Source: Pseudomonadales bacterium (GTDB lineage Bacteria > Pseudomonadota > Gammaproteobacteria > Pseudomonadales > Halieaceae). Taken from it: 64,000 bases of DNA. Below, in pieces: positions 52,891 to 61,687 of this stretch; position 1 is the stretch's first letter, and every line of letters begins with the position of its first letter. The stretch is from contig JACKNO010000001.1 of assembly GCA_024234815.1 (NCBI GenBank), positions 124,001 to 188,000 of the forward strand. The letters are read 5' to 3'. The translations under genes were made by a program, and so were the position numbers. Below the pieces are notes generated by a model, which ran no database searches, was not told the DNA's origin, and worked only from the letters and a program-made list of their open reading frames with translations.

Positions 52891-54171
52891 CTAATCCACC
52901 CTGCGCCGCTGCAGCCAGTGTTCCCGGGCCTGGAAGCTGTGTGTCACCGACTCTCTTTCCGCGGCCGTCAGCCCGGGGTGCCACAGCTCGAAGATCAGGA
53001 CGACGCGCGGGCTGTCGCTCTCGTTCCAGGCGCTGTGCTGCCAGGTGTCATCGAACACCATCAACTTTCCGGCCCGGGGCTCACGCGTTTCCTCGTGAAC
53101 TTTGAGACCGCAACCGGCCGGCACCTCAATCGGCAGGTGCGCCGTCAGTATGGCGCTGGAAACACCGTAGTGCTCGGGTATCCGGGTATGCGGCGCCAGC
53201 ACCGATATAAATACCTCCGATGGCTTGCCCTGCCTGGTGGCGACAGGAACCTGATCCAGCGCCGCCAGTGTTTTCGGGAACTTGCCGACAACCTTCTGAT
53301 TGGCCACGCCACCGCTGTACAGGTGGACCGACGCCCAGTTCATCCGGTTTACCAGCGGCTCCCACTGTGCCCCCTCCAGGCGGTGACTGTCCCTGAGATA
53401 GGGCCTGCCGTCTGCCTGGATATCCAGTCCGCCCAGAATTTCCTCACGGATGGCCGGGAATTGCCGCTCCAGTTGCTCGCTCCAGGGGAGTGAGCCCGGA
53501 TCGTAAAAGGCAGGGGACTCGTCGTGCCTGATGTAAAAGACCTGGGCCCGCTGTAGCGGATGCTCGTACTCCACCGGACGCGCATCGGCTAGCGGCCAGA
53601 CCGCGTCCCTGATCCGGGCGGTGACGGCTGTACTCTCCAGTGCCGCCACTGTATTCACATGCAGATCGGTGTGGTGCCGACACAATGCCTGCCACGCGGT
53701 TTTCGACATCTGTGCCACCGCCGGGTTGGTTTGCGGGTTCCTCCACAGTGACAGTAAATCGGGGGCCACACCCTCCCCAAGGGAAAAAACCTGCACCGCC
53801 TTGTCAATATTGCCCAGTTCCAGGTGCAGGCAGCCCAGGGTCAGGTAGACCATCTTGCTGCGCGGGTTGGCACGCCAGCAGTCCTGGTAGGCCCGCGCCG
53901 CCTCATGCAGCTTGCCCTGCCGGTACAGCGCCTGCCCAAGCCGGGACTGAAGCTGTGCATTTTCAGGCGCTTGCCGCAGCAGCGCCCTGAGGTGCGTTTC
54001 CGCGGCGGCGAAGTTACCGCCCGCCAGCGCCAGGTCAGCGAGAAAACGCAGGGATGACAGGTGTTGGGCGTCACGCGCCAGTATCTGCCTGCACACGCGC
54101 TCGGCGGAACGCATGTCCCCATTCCGGGAAAACGACTCCGCCTGGTTTTCCAGTTCACTTATGGATGCCAT
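52891..54171 (-). CDS. TPR protein with aspartyl/asparaginyl beta-hydroxylase domain
   Basis: A 426-residue protein. ATG 54171 (MASISELENQAESFSRNGDM) is preferred over a 12-residue-longer start. Three to four TPR units run from about residue 5 to 145 (AERVCRQILARDAQHLSSLR; AQLQSRLGQALYRQGKLHEA; MVYLTLGCLHLELGNIDKAV). The C-terminal 2-oxoglutarate/Fe dioxygenase domain has ligands in APHTRIPEHYGVSSAILTAH and DTWQHSAWNESDSPRVVLIF (about 335-400). It would hydroxylate Asp/Asn in a target protein or a related substrate, with the TPRs binding the partner. No signal peptide. Confidence 0.88.
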   Translation of the reverse strand: MASISELENQAESFSRNGDMRSAERVCRQILARDAQHLSSLRFLADLALAGGNFAAAETHLRALLRQAPENAQLQSRLGQALYRQGKLHEAARAYQDCWRANPRSKMVYLTLGCLHLELGNIDKAVQVFSLGEGVAPDLLSLWRNPQTNPAVAQMSKTAWQALCRHHTDLHVNTVAALESTAVTARIRDAVWPLADARPVEYEHPLQRAQVFYIRHDESPAFYDPGSLPWSEQLERQFPAIREEILGGLDIQADGRPYLRDSHRLEGAQWEPLVNRMNWASVHLYSGGVANQKVVGKFPKTLAALDQVPVATRQGKPSEVFISVLAPHTRIPEHYGVSSAILTAHLPIEVPAGCGLKVHEETREPRAGKLMVFDDTWQHSAWNESDSPRVVLIFELWHPGLTAAERESVTHSFQAREHWLQRRRVD

Positions 54172-54378
54172 TACATATATCCCGTTATCAGCTCGGCGCC
54201 AAATCACCGGATCACCGGCAGAGGCGTATTCGCTGCAAAAGCAGTATCAGCCAGCCTGAAGAGCTGCCAGGTACTGAATCTCATCGGCGCAACATCCTGC
54301 CACCCAAAGGCGTCGGCAGTCCAGCGGCATGCGCCGGGACAGGCCCTGCCGGGCGACCATCCGGCAGCCCGGCGTCAC

Positions 54379-54475
54379 TGTCATAAAACTTTACATTTGC
54401 CGCCTTGACCCGCAAGCCCGGCGAACACACGCTTTTGATAACACTACATAATATTGAAAAAGGTACGAATATTGC
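54379..54475 (+). promoter_or_regulatory. Sigma-54-type promoter and upstream motif of a VPLPA-type gene
   Basis: Core AAGGTACGAATATTGCAG: GG at 54462-54463 and GC at 54474-54475, ten bases apart. An upstream TGTCATAAAACTTTACAT starts at 54379, 83 bases before GG. It shares TGTCA and TTTACA with the motif before the gene at 14244. The match is weaker than at the other three genes. Confidence 0.6.
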
Positions 54476-54555
54476 AGTTCACACATCAATGATGAGCGCC
54501 CATTAAATGGCGACCGCCAGCCTTGCAAACAATAAGGTAATTGGGAGTGACTGCA

Positions 54556-55137
54556 ATGAACTGTTTGACGAAGCGCCTGCTGCTTACCGCTTCAATCGGG
54601 CTATTTGGCCTCGGCGCGAGCGCTTCACACGCGGTGATGATTGATTTCGACGACCTCGCCGACGCCACCATCGTCACCAACCAGTATCGCGGTGTGGTTT
54701 TTTCCGCCGAGGTGGGGAACGTCATCACCTTTTCCCGGGTGCCCTACAACGGCGCCTCGGAACCCAGCGTGATTTCAGTGGATGTCACACCGGGCTTCGG
54801 CACAGTCATCCTGGACTTTACCCTGCCGGTGAATAATCTGATGTTCGTGGTGGTCGGCTTGAACGCTGGCGGCGACATCGGTGACGTGAGCGTCACCCAC
54901 GCGGGCGGCTTCAGCATTGTCGACATGATCGGCATCGGCAGGGACGAACCGATCGCAATGGATCTTTCCGCATACCTGGGCGTCAGCCGGATCGCCATCG
55001 GCGGAATCACCGATGAACGCGGTGTCGGTTACGACAACTTCTCGTTTGACGTACAGGCCGTGCCGCTGCCGGCAGCAGCCTGGCTGTTCGGTTCCGCCCT
55101 GTTGGGCCTCGCCGGCCTGGCACGCAGAAAAAGCTGA
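54556..55137 (+). CDS. Exosortase-sorted exported protein (VPLPA-CTERM type)
   Basis: A 193-residue protein. Signal peptide about residues 1-24 (LLLTASIGLFGLGASASHA). Its body is beta-rich (VMIDFDDLADATIVTNQYRG, then SVTHAGGFSIVDMIGIG), resembling a carbohydrate-binding or PEP-CTERM beta-sandwich. The C-terminal sorting signal is VPLPAAAWLFGSALLGLAGL then ARRKS, the VPLPA variant of PEP-CTERM. ATG 54556 fits the signal peptide. It is followed by its own terminator. Exosortase is not encoded here. Confidence 0.87.
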   Translation: MNCLTKRLLLTASIGLFGLGASASHAVMIDFDDLADATIVTNQYRGVVFSAEVGNVITFSRVPYNGASEPSVISVDVTPGFGTVILDFTLPVNNLMFVVVGLNAGGDIGDVSVTHAGGFSIVDMIGIGRDEPIAMDLSAYLGVSRIAIGGITDERGVGYDNFSFDVQAVPLPAAAWLFGSALLGLAGLARRKS

Positions 55138-55155
55138 GTAAAATCGCGCCGCAAC

Positions 55156-55182
55156 AGCCCGCCTGCCCGGTGGGCTTTTTTA
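55156..55182 (+). terminator. Rho-independent terminator
   Basis: AGCCCGCC/GGTGGGCT stem (one G-U pair) followed by a T run. It resembles the terminators after the other PEP-CTERM genes. Confidence 0.85.
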
Positions 55183-55246
55183 TTTCCCGCTATTGCAACT
55201 ATCGCCGTGCCTCCAGTCGCTTTACGCCCCGGCCACCCTCGATTGT

Positions 55247-55342
55247 AGTCAGATTCCTTTACATAACTCCCAAAGTGGATTTATGTTTATATTGTATATC
55301 ACTGATGTTAATGGTTTTTTTATAGTTAGGCACAAAATTTGC
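55247..55342 (+). promoter_or_regulatory. Sigma-54 promoter and upstream motif of a PEP-CTERM gene
   Basis: Core TTAGGCACAAAATTTGCTGT: GG at 55329-55330, GC at 55341-55342, with ten bases between. The upstream motif AGTCAGATTCCTTTACATAA starts at 55247, 82 bases before GG. It is the closest relative of the motif at 14120 (GTCAG.TTCCTTTACA in both). ATG is 42 bases after GC. Confidence 0.78.
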
Positions 55343-55383
55343 TGTAGCTTTGTCGACCATTCCAAACTACAGGAAAAAAATCC

Positions 55384-56052
55384 ATGAAAAGCAATTGTTC
55401 ACCGATAAAGCTGCTGCTTGTAGCGCTACTGATATGCACTCCGGTCGCATCCGTAAACGCGGGAGCTATTTTGTCCAACTTGCCTGGTATAAGCGGCGGT
55501 ACGTCTGTGAGTACCAACCTAGGATTGGGGCCCGACCTGTTTGATCGCTCCAAGGCCGTGGGACTGACCATGGATGCCGTGGCCATGACCTTCGTCTCGT
55601 TGGAAGCGTTAATCTCAAATGAGACACCTGACTCGATCCTCTCGGGCGGCATCTATACTGATGTGGGCGGCAACCCAGGCGCTCTGGTAGCGGCGTTTAC
55701 ACCGGTGAATGTGGCGTCCAATTTTGGGCCCAGCATCGTGACTCTGACGACCGCCGCCTCCTCGGTACTGGCTGCAAACACCTCCTACTGGTTCCTGCTG
55801 GACGGCCCGGGCACCGAAAACTTACTTCTCTGGGATAGCCTCGCTCCCAACACCGCACCTACAGCGACGGGCGTGGCGTATGACGGGTACCGCTTCTCCA
55901 GCGATGGCGGCACCTCCTGGGCCGTCTCCGGAATTTTTAATGGGGTGCGGATCAACGCCACCGCTGCCGCTGCTGTACCTGCACCGGCGACCCTTGCCCT
56001 GCTGGGGCTCGGGCTTGCAGGCATCGGCTGGTCGCGCCGCAAAGCCGCCTGA
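55384..56052 (+). CDS. PEP-CTERM exported protein (choice-of-anchor type)
   Basis: A 222-residue protein. Signal peptide about residues 1-26 (LLLVALLICTPVASVNAG). The body resembles choice-of-anchor beta domains (GGIYTDVGGNPGALVAAF, NTSYWFLLDGPGTENLLLWD). The sorting tail is VPAPATLALLGLGLAGIGWS then RRKAA, nearly identical to the tail at 13314-13937. It has a sigma-54-type promoter and a strong terminator, and is convergent with the acyl-CoA dehydrogenase gene. Confidence 0.88.
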   Translation: MKSNCSPIKLLLVALLICTPVASVNAGAILSNLPGISGGTSVSTNLGLGPDLFDRSKAVGLTMDAVAMTFVSLEALISNETPDSILSGGIYTDVGGNPGALVAAFTPVNVASNFGPSIVTLTTAASSVLAANTSYWFLLDGPGTENLLLWDSLAPNTAPTATGVAYDGYRFSSDGGTSWAVSGIFNGVRINATAAAAVPAPATLALLGLGLAGIGWSRRKAA

Positions 56053-56068
56053 AAAGTCTTTGAATCAG

Positions 56069-56096
56069 AGCCCACCTGCCCGGTGGGCTTTTTTTT
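56069..56096 (+). terminator. Rho-independent terminator
   Basis: A perfect 8-bp stem AGCCCACC/GGTGGGCT, loop TGCCC, then eight T residues. It may also help end the convergent transcript. Confidence 0.92.
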
Positions 56097-56133
56097 GCGC
56101 GCCCTTTCGCGGGGCGTCCGTAACCGTCCCGGA

Positions 56134-57261
56134 TCAATCCAGCAGCAGGCTCGCCAGGCGCTTGCGGTGGTGCTGGGCGTCACCGTACTGCTGTTGGCTC
56201 CACTGGGCGCGACGTATGTAGAGTTGCGCGTCACACTCATAGGTGAAACCCATACCGCCATGGAACTGCACGGCCCGGTCGCCCGCATAGAGCAGCGTCT
56301 CGGTGGCGTGGGCTTTTGCCATGCGGCAGGCAATTTCCGCGTCGCGATCCAGTGGGCCCTCGCCCAGCAGCGTTGCCGCGTGATAGATGAAGGAGCGACC
56401 GCTGTCCACGGCGGTGAGGATGTCCACGGTGGGGTGTTTCAGGGCCTGGTATGAGCCTATGAGTTTGCCGAACTGTTTGCGGGTTTTCAGGTAATCGACG
56501 ATCGTATCCAGGCAACTCGCCGCACTGCCGGTAGCTTCCGCCGCCGTCAGCAGGGCGCCGAGCAGGTACAGGTCCCGCAGTGCAGTGACAACGGCGCCGC
56601 CCGTGATCAGGTCGCCCTCGGCCACCGCCACTCCGCCGAAATTGACGCTGGCACTGCGCCGGGTCTGGTCGATCAGGGTATGGGGTGAGATCGCGTCCCC
56701 AGACAGTTGCCCGGCCCGCACAATCGCCAGGGCCGGCGCCCCGTGGTGCTCGATCACCACGACAAAGAGGCTTGCAGCCGTGGCATCGGCGACGAACTTC
56801 TTGCTGCCCTGCAGTACTCCGCCCGCGTCCAGGGTGCAGGTAATCCTGCTTTCACCCCAGTCCGCGTTCTCCAGCAGGGCGACCGTGGCGGTAGCGCCCG
56901 CTGCAATATCCGCCAACACCGACTCCATCGGACCCTCACCCCCGGCCCGCAGCAGCAACTGCGCAGCCAGCGTTGTGCTGATCAACGGCGTTCCCAGCAT
57001 GGCACGGCCCATGGCCTCGACCACCGGCACCACCGTGGCCATGCCCATGCCCGAGCCGCCGCAGGACTCGGGCAGGGCGATACCCGTCCAACCCAGGGCA
57101 ACCATCTCATCCCACAGCGCGGGGTCATAACCCGACCCGGTTTCCAGTTGCGCCCGCACGGCCGCTATCGGGGATTTTTTCCTGCAGAACTCCCGTGCGA
57201 CATCCAGCAGCATGGCCTGTTCTTCGCTGAAGCTCAGCGCGGTATTTCCAATTACTGACAT
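56134..57261 (-). CDS. Acyl-CoA dehydrogenase, probable small partner subunit
   Basis: A 375-residue ACAD. N-terminal alpha domain (LSFSEEQAMLLDVAREFCRK; GWTGIALPESCGGSGMGMAT), a shortened middle beta domain, then the C-terminal FAD-binding part with AVQFHGGMGFTYECDAQLYI at about residues 330-349. It is the last of three ACAD genes, 11 bases after a 400-residue ACAD. Adjacent pairs like this form heterotetramers in steroid side-chain degradation; here that is inference. Confidence 0.88.
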   Translation of the reverse strand: MSVIGNTALSFSEEQAMLLDVAREFCRKKSPIAAVRAQLETGSGYDPALWDEMVALGWTGIALPESCGGSGMGMATVVPVVEAMGRAMLGTPLISTTLAAQLLLRAGGEGPMESVLADIAAGATATVALLENADWGESRITCTLDAGGVLQGSKKFVADATAASLFVVVIEHHGAPALAIVRAGQLSGDAISPHTLIDQTRRSASVNFGGVAVAEGDLITGGAVVTALRDLYLLGALLTAAEATGSAASCLDTIVDYLKTRKQFGKLIGSYQALKHPTVDILTAVDSGRSFIYHAATLLGEGPLDRDAEIACRMAKAHATETLLYAGDRAVQFHGGMGFTYECDAQLYIRRAQWSQQQYGDAQHHRKRLASLLLD

Positions 57262-57272
57262 GGCTTTGCTCC

Positions 57273-58475
57273 CTACTTCGGCAGGCCGAGGATATGCTCG
57301 GCGACAATATTGGCCTGCACCTGGCTGGTGCCGCCGCCGATGGTGGCGGAAAAACTGTTGAAATAGGCACGCTGCCAGAAACCGCCCTGGCGCGCCTCGG
57401 GATCGCCCACGTAAAGCCCGCCGGCGGCACCCTGCAGGTTGATGGCAAACTGGCGCATGCGCCGGGTCATCTCGGTGGTGCGCAGTTTGTGGGACAGCAT
57501 CAGGGAGTGGGGATAATCCGATGTCAGCGCCGGGACTCGTGCGCGCCGGTCACCCAGCGCGATGGACTTCTCCTCCATGATCATCTTCACCAGTTGGTCG
57601 CGCATGACCGGGTCTTTCAGCACCGGCTCGCCATCGCGCGCCACGTCCCGCAGTTCCTCGATCATATCGTCTATGGTCACCCGCACCATCATCAGGCCAC
57701 CGGCTGCGCCGGCTTCCGCGCCGCGCTCGTACTGCAGCGTCTGCATGGCTATTTTCCAGCCCTGCCCCTCCTCGCCCATCAGGCAGTCGGCGGGAATACG
57801 GGCATCGGTGAAGAAGGTCTCGGTGAAGCCATATTCTCCGGTGATCTTGCGTATCGGACGGGTCTCGATGCCCGGCACATTCATGGGCGCAAGGAAATAG
57901 GACAGGCCGTCGTACTTGCGGGCGGCATCGGGATTCGTCCTGGCCAGCAGGATCATGTAGCGGGCGAAATTCCCCATGGTGGTCCAGATTTTCTGGCCGT
58001 TGAGAACATACTCATCGCCATCGCGCACGGCGCGAGTCTGGGCGTTGCCCAGGTCGGAACCGTGGTCCGGCTCGGAAAAACCCTGGCACCAGATATCCTC
58101 CGCGCTGAGGATGCCTTTCAGGTAGCGCGCTTTTTCCCGCTCGGTGCCCATGTCGATAATCAGGGGCCCGGCCCAGCCGAGACCGATGACGTTGAAACAG
58201 ATGGGAACCGCGTGGCGGCGCATCTCCTGATCGGCAATAGCCTGGTAGCCCCGCTCCATGCCACCGCCGCCGTACTCTTCAGGCCAGGCCATGCCCAGGT
58301 AACCGGCGGACCACACCTTGTGCTGCCATTCCCGCAGGAACTCCAGCTGGCGCTCATCGCCCACTTCCATGAATGTCTGGGGCAGCAGAAAACCGGGATC
58401 GGCCGGTTTGTTTTCCTTCATCCAGGCCGAGACCTGGTCCCGAAAATCCTTCGCTTCCTGTTTGCTGATACTCAT
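57273..58475 (-). CDS. Acyl-CoA dehydrogenase, probable large partner subunit
   Basis: A 400-residue ACAD. It has LGMAWPEEYGGGGMERGYQA in the alpha domain, CQGFSEPDHGSDLGNAQTRA and GDEYVLNGQKIWTTMGNFAR in the FAD/substrate region (about residues 130-170), and ATIGGGTSQVQANIVAEHIL at the end. It probably oxidises a bulky or branched acyl-CoA with the smaller partner at 56134. It sits between two other ACAD genes on the same strand (gaps 11 and 50 bases), a likely operon. Confidence 0.9.
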   Translation of the reverse strand: MSISKQEAKDFRDQVSAWMKENKPADPGFLLPQTFMEVGDERQLEFLREWQHKVWSAGYLGMAWPEEYGGGGMERGYQAIADQEMRRHAVPICFNVIGLGWAGPLIIDMGTEREKARYLKGILSAEDIWCQGFSEPDHGSDLGNAQTRAVRDGDEYVLNGQKIWTTMGNFARYMILLARTNPDAARKYDGLSYFLAPMNVPGIETRPIRKITGEYGFTETFFTDARIPADCLMGEEGQGWKIAMQTLQYERGAEAGAAGGLMMVRVTIDDMIEELRDVARDGEPVLKDPVMRDQLVKMIMEEKSIALGDRRARVPALTSDYPHSLMLSHKLRTTEMTRRMRQFAINLQGAAGGLYVGDPEARQGGFWQRAYFNSFSATIGGGTSQVQANIVAEHILGLPK

Positions 58476-58525
58476 CGTTCACACATCCTTACTTACCTGG
58501 TACTCCATGTATAGTGAATGCTAAC

Positions 58526-59698
58526 TTACAGCCCGTACTGCCGCGCCGCCAGGTCCCGCATGATCTCCTCGGAACCACCGCCGATGGCGTTTACCCGCAC
58601 CTCCCGATAGATGCGCTCCACCCTGTTGCCGCGCATATAGCCGATACCGCCGAGGATCTGCATAGCCTCCCGGGCACAGAACTCCATGGTCTCACTGGCC
58701 TGCACCTTGAGCAGGGCGATATCACCGGGATTCGCATTGCCGGCCTCGATCGATTCGTAACATATCCTGATATAAGCCTGGGTTGCGTTCAGTTTCTGCT
58801 TCATCTGGGCGATCTTGTGCCGGATTACCTGGTGATCAGCCAGTCGCTTGCCGAAGGTCTTGCGCTCCCGCGCCCAGGCCACGGCCTCCTCCAGGCAGAC
58901 CCGACCCAGGGCTTCCATGCCGGCCGCCATGGCCATGCGCTCGGCGTTGAAGTTGGTCATGATTACCAGGAAACCCCTGTTCTCCTCGCCGATCAGATTG
59001 CTCACCGGCACCCGCACATTGTCAAAATACAGGGTGGCTGTATCGGACGCCCACCAGCCCTGCTTCTTGTCGAGCTGGGTGCGGCTGAAGCCTTCGGCAT
59101 CGGTTGGAATCAGCAGCATGGAGACACCGCCCGCGCCGGCGCCGCCAGTGCGCACCGCGGTGGATACCCAGTTGGCGCGCATCCCGCCGGTGATGTAGGT
59201 CTTGGAGCCATTGACCACAAAGTGATCGCCGTCGCGCACCGCGGTGGTGGCCAGTTGCGCCACGTCCGAGCCACCCCCGGGCTCGGTGATTCCCAGCGCA
59301 ATATGTTTCTGTCCCGCCAGCACGGGTGGCGCCACCATCTCCTTGAGCGCCTGGCTGCCCCAGTTGATCACCGGCGGCAGACCGATACCGTGCACCATCA
59401 GGCTGGCGGCGATACCGCCAACGCCTATGCGGGCCAGCTCTTCATTGACGATCCAGCTGTGCCAGACATCGATACCCTCCCGGGTACCGCCGAACTCCTC
59501 CGGGTAACCCAGGCCCAGCAAACCCACCGCCGCCGCCTTGGGCCACAACCCGATAGGAATATGTCCCGCTTCGTCCCAGTCCTCGGCGTGGGGCATGATT
59601 TCGGTGTCGATAAAGCGGCGCAGCTGGGTGCGCCACTCCTCGTGCTCGGGACGGAAGTTGGGATTTGGCAGACGGGCGCTGTCGAATTCCAGTGGCAT
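58526..59698 (-). CDS. Acyl-CoA dehydrogenase
   Basis: A 390-residue homomeric-type ACAD. ATG 59698 (MPLEFDSARL) is preferred; an upstream extension has no family similarity. LLGLGYPEEFGGTREGIDVW in the alpha domain, ALGITEPGGGSDVAQLATTA and VVNGSKTYITGGMRANW in the middle (about residues 130-170), and RVNAIGGGSEEIMRDLAARQ at the C-terminus. It is first of the three-gene ACAD set. Substrate unknown; branched or aromatic acyl-CoA is plausible. Confidence 0.92.
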   Translation of the reverse strand: MPLEFDSARLPNPNFRPEHEEWRTQLRRFIDTEIMPHAEDWDEAGHIPIGLWPKAAAVGLLGLGYPEEFGGTREGIDVWHSWIVNEELARIGVGGIAASLMVHGIGLPPVINWGSQALKEMVAPPVLAGQKHIALGITEPGGGSDVAQLATTAVRDGDHFVVNGSKTYITGGMRANWVSTAVRTGGAGAGGVSMLLIPTDAEGFSRTQLDKKQGWWASDTATLYFDNVRVPVSNLIGEENRGFLVIMTNFNAERMAMAAGMEALGRVCLEEAVAWARERKTFGKRLADHQVIRHKIAQMKQKLNATQAYIRICYESIEAGNANPGDIALLKVQASETMEFCAREAMQILGGIGYMRGNRVERIYREVRVNAIGGGSEEIMRDLAARQYGL

Positions 59699-59929
59699 AG
59701 GCTTGCTTCCTGTGGGGCTGAAAAACTGGCCATTGATTGTACGGCCACATTGTCCCCAAGACACCGGCTTTGGTGCCAATCACAGGGGAAAAGGCGACAC
59801 CGGGCCGCGGGAATCCCCCATAGGCCCGGGGACGAAACTTTCCCCCAGAGAGGCGCGAACGGGCAGCTGTGGCAAAAACGGTCTATATAGTAACGGCAAG
59901 CATGACACTTTAAGCCCCCGGGGAACTGT

Positions 59930-61684
59930 ATGGAACCCGAACCGCGCAAGTCATCCACCCGGCGCCTGACCATTGTCGCCCAGGACCCATCCGTCACCAT
60001 CAATAATCGAATCCTGACCACCCAGGTTGAAGTGCCGGCGGAATTTCTCGCCCGCGGCCCCTGCGGCTCGCGGGTGCATGTCATCGACTACGATTCCTCC
60101 ACCGGCACGCTCTACGAACCCTTCGCCTACCCGGTAAATCCGGAAGGGGCGCTCGAGGACCCGTTCTCCAGGCCCAACAAGCGCACAGTGATGACCAACC
60201 CCGGCTTCCACGCCCAGAACGTCTACGCAATTGTGATGCGCACCCTGGGCCGCTTCGAATACGCGCTGGGGCGACGGGTGAGCTGGGGTATTCCGGGGCA
60301 TCAACTGAAAGTGGCGCCGCACGCCTTCGCGGACGCCAACGCCTTCTACTCGCGCGAGGACGAGTGCCTGGCCTTCGGCTACTTTCCCGGCGAAAAGGAC
60401 ATGGTTTTCACCTGCCTGTCCCACGACGTGATAGCGCACGAGACCTGCCACGCGCTCATCGACGGCCTGCGCCACCACTTTATGACGCCATCGTCCCCCG
60501 ACCAGGCCGCCTTCCACGAGGGTTTCTCCGACATCGTGGCACTGCTGTCGGTGTTCGCCCTGCGCGATGTGGTCCACGCGCTGCTGGATCGGCCGACCGG
60601 CGCGGAAGCGGGCCTGGCCCAGTCGCCCGAGGGCCTGATCAAGCGCAGCTCGGTCACCATGGAAGCGCTGAAGCATTCGGTGTTACTGGGCCTCGCCGAG
60701 CAGATGGGCCAGGAACTGTCTGCGGTTCGGGGGCGGGCTCTGCGCCAGTCAGCGCTGCTGTCACCGGCCGGGTCCTATATGAAGGACCCGGCTTATATGG
60801 AGCCGCACCGGCGCGGTGAAATCCTGGTCGCGGCCATGCTGAACGCGTTTATACGCGTACTTTCGGAGCGCCTGCGCGGACTGGGATCCGTGTCGGAGAA
60901 CTACCTGAACCGCGGCCGGGTGGCGGAGGAAGCGGCCGATTGCGCCGCCTACCTGCTCACCATGTCCATTCGCGCACTGGATTACGTACCACCGGTGCAC
61001 CTGGATTTTCGCGACTTCCTGAGTGCGCTGCTCACCGCCGATCACGAGATTCGCCCCGACGATTCACGCTACCAGTACCGCGACAGCCTGCGCCAGTCCT
61101 TCGACCGGTTCGGGATCACGCCCGGCGCGGCAAGCTATGCCGGCGTACCCACCCCGGACGGCCTGTGGAACCGGTTCGACGACACCGGCTTCAATTATGA
61201 CTGCGTCCATTTCGAGGATCTGGGACGCGACAGGGATGAGATGTTCCGCTTTGTCTGGGAGCACCGCGAAAGGCTCGCGCTGGCACCCGACGCCTACACC
61301 GAAATCGTCTCCCTGCGCCGCTGCCATCGCATCGCCCCCGACGACGGCTTCCCCCTGCGCGAGACCGTGGCGGAGTGCCGCCAGCGCGTACAGCTGACCG
61401 CCGCCGAATTGCAGCCGCTGTACGGCATCGAAAAACCACCCGACATGCCAGCCTCGCTCCAGCTCACGCTGCACGGCGGCACCACCCTCATCTTCGACGA
61501 GTTCGGGCGGGTGAAGTTCTCGATAAGCAACAGCATCCTCAACCGCGAGAGACAGGCCGACCACCTCAGATACCTGTGGAAATACGGCTATTTCGACAAG
61601 GGCGCCTCGCTGCGCCAGCGGTTTTCCCGTATCCACCTGCGGCGCAGCATGGACCTTGCCAAGGACATCGAGGAGGAGTGGTAA
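59930..61684 (+). CDS. Thermolysin-like (gluzincin) metalloprotease, intracellular
   Basis: A 584-residue protein that I do not recognise as a named family. It has no signal peptide. HDVIAHETCHALIDGLRHHF holds HExxH at residues 170-174, and AAFHEGFSDIVALLSVFALR supplies the third ligand (Glu197) in an ExxSD pattern, the thermolysin/M4 layout with 27 residues between the first His and the Glu. The N-terminal 165 residues are beta-like (RILTTQVEVPAEFLARG). The C-terminal 200 residues hold no known motif except a tail reading STLQLTLHGGTTLIFDEFGR-like. It is followed by an MBL-fold gene after three bases. Confidence 0.72.
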   Translation: MEPEPRKSSTRRLTIVAQDPSVTINNRILTTQVEVPAEFLARGPCGSRVHVIDYDSSTGTLYEPFAYPVNPEGALEDPFSRPNKRTVMTNPGFHAQNVYAIVMRTLGRFEYALGRRVSWGIPGHQLKVAPHAFADANAFYSREDECLAFGYFPGEKDMVFTCLSHDVIAHETCHALIDGLRHHFMTPSSPDQAAFHEGFSDIVALLSVFALRDVVHALLDRPTGAEAGLAQSPEGLIKRSSVTMEALKHSVLLGLAEQMGQELSAVRGRALRQSALLSPAGSYMKDPAYMEPHRRGEILVAAMLNAFIRVLSERLRGLGSVSENYLNRGRVAEEAADCAAYLLTMSIRALDYVPPVHLDFRDFLSALLTADHEIRPDDSRYQYRDSLRQSFDRFGITPGAASYAGVPTPDGLWNRFDDTGFNYDCVHFEDLGRDRDEMFRFVWEHRERLALAPDAYTEIVSLRRCHRIAPDDGFPLRETVAECRQRVQLTAAELQPLYGIEKPPDMPASLQLTLHGGTTLIFDEFGRVKFSISNSILNRERQADHLRYLWKYGYFDKGASLRQRFSRIHLRRSMDLAKDIEEEW

Positions 61685-61687
61685 GCG

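Noticed and set aside
57294..58514. Plus-strand open frame of 406 codons antisense to an acyl-CoA dehydrogenase
   Set aside because: The opposite strand encodes a typical ACAD; the plus-strand product is His/Gly/Leu-rich without motif or ribosome site.
58514..59890. Plus-strand open frame of 458 codons antisense to an acyl-CoA dehydrogenase
   Set aside because: Same reasoning: shadow of a conserved ACAD gene in high-GC DNA.
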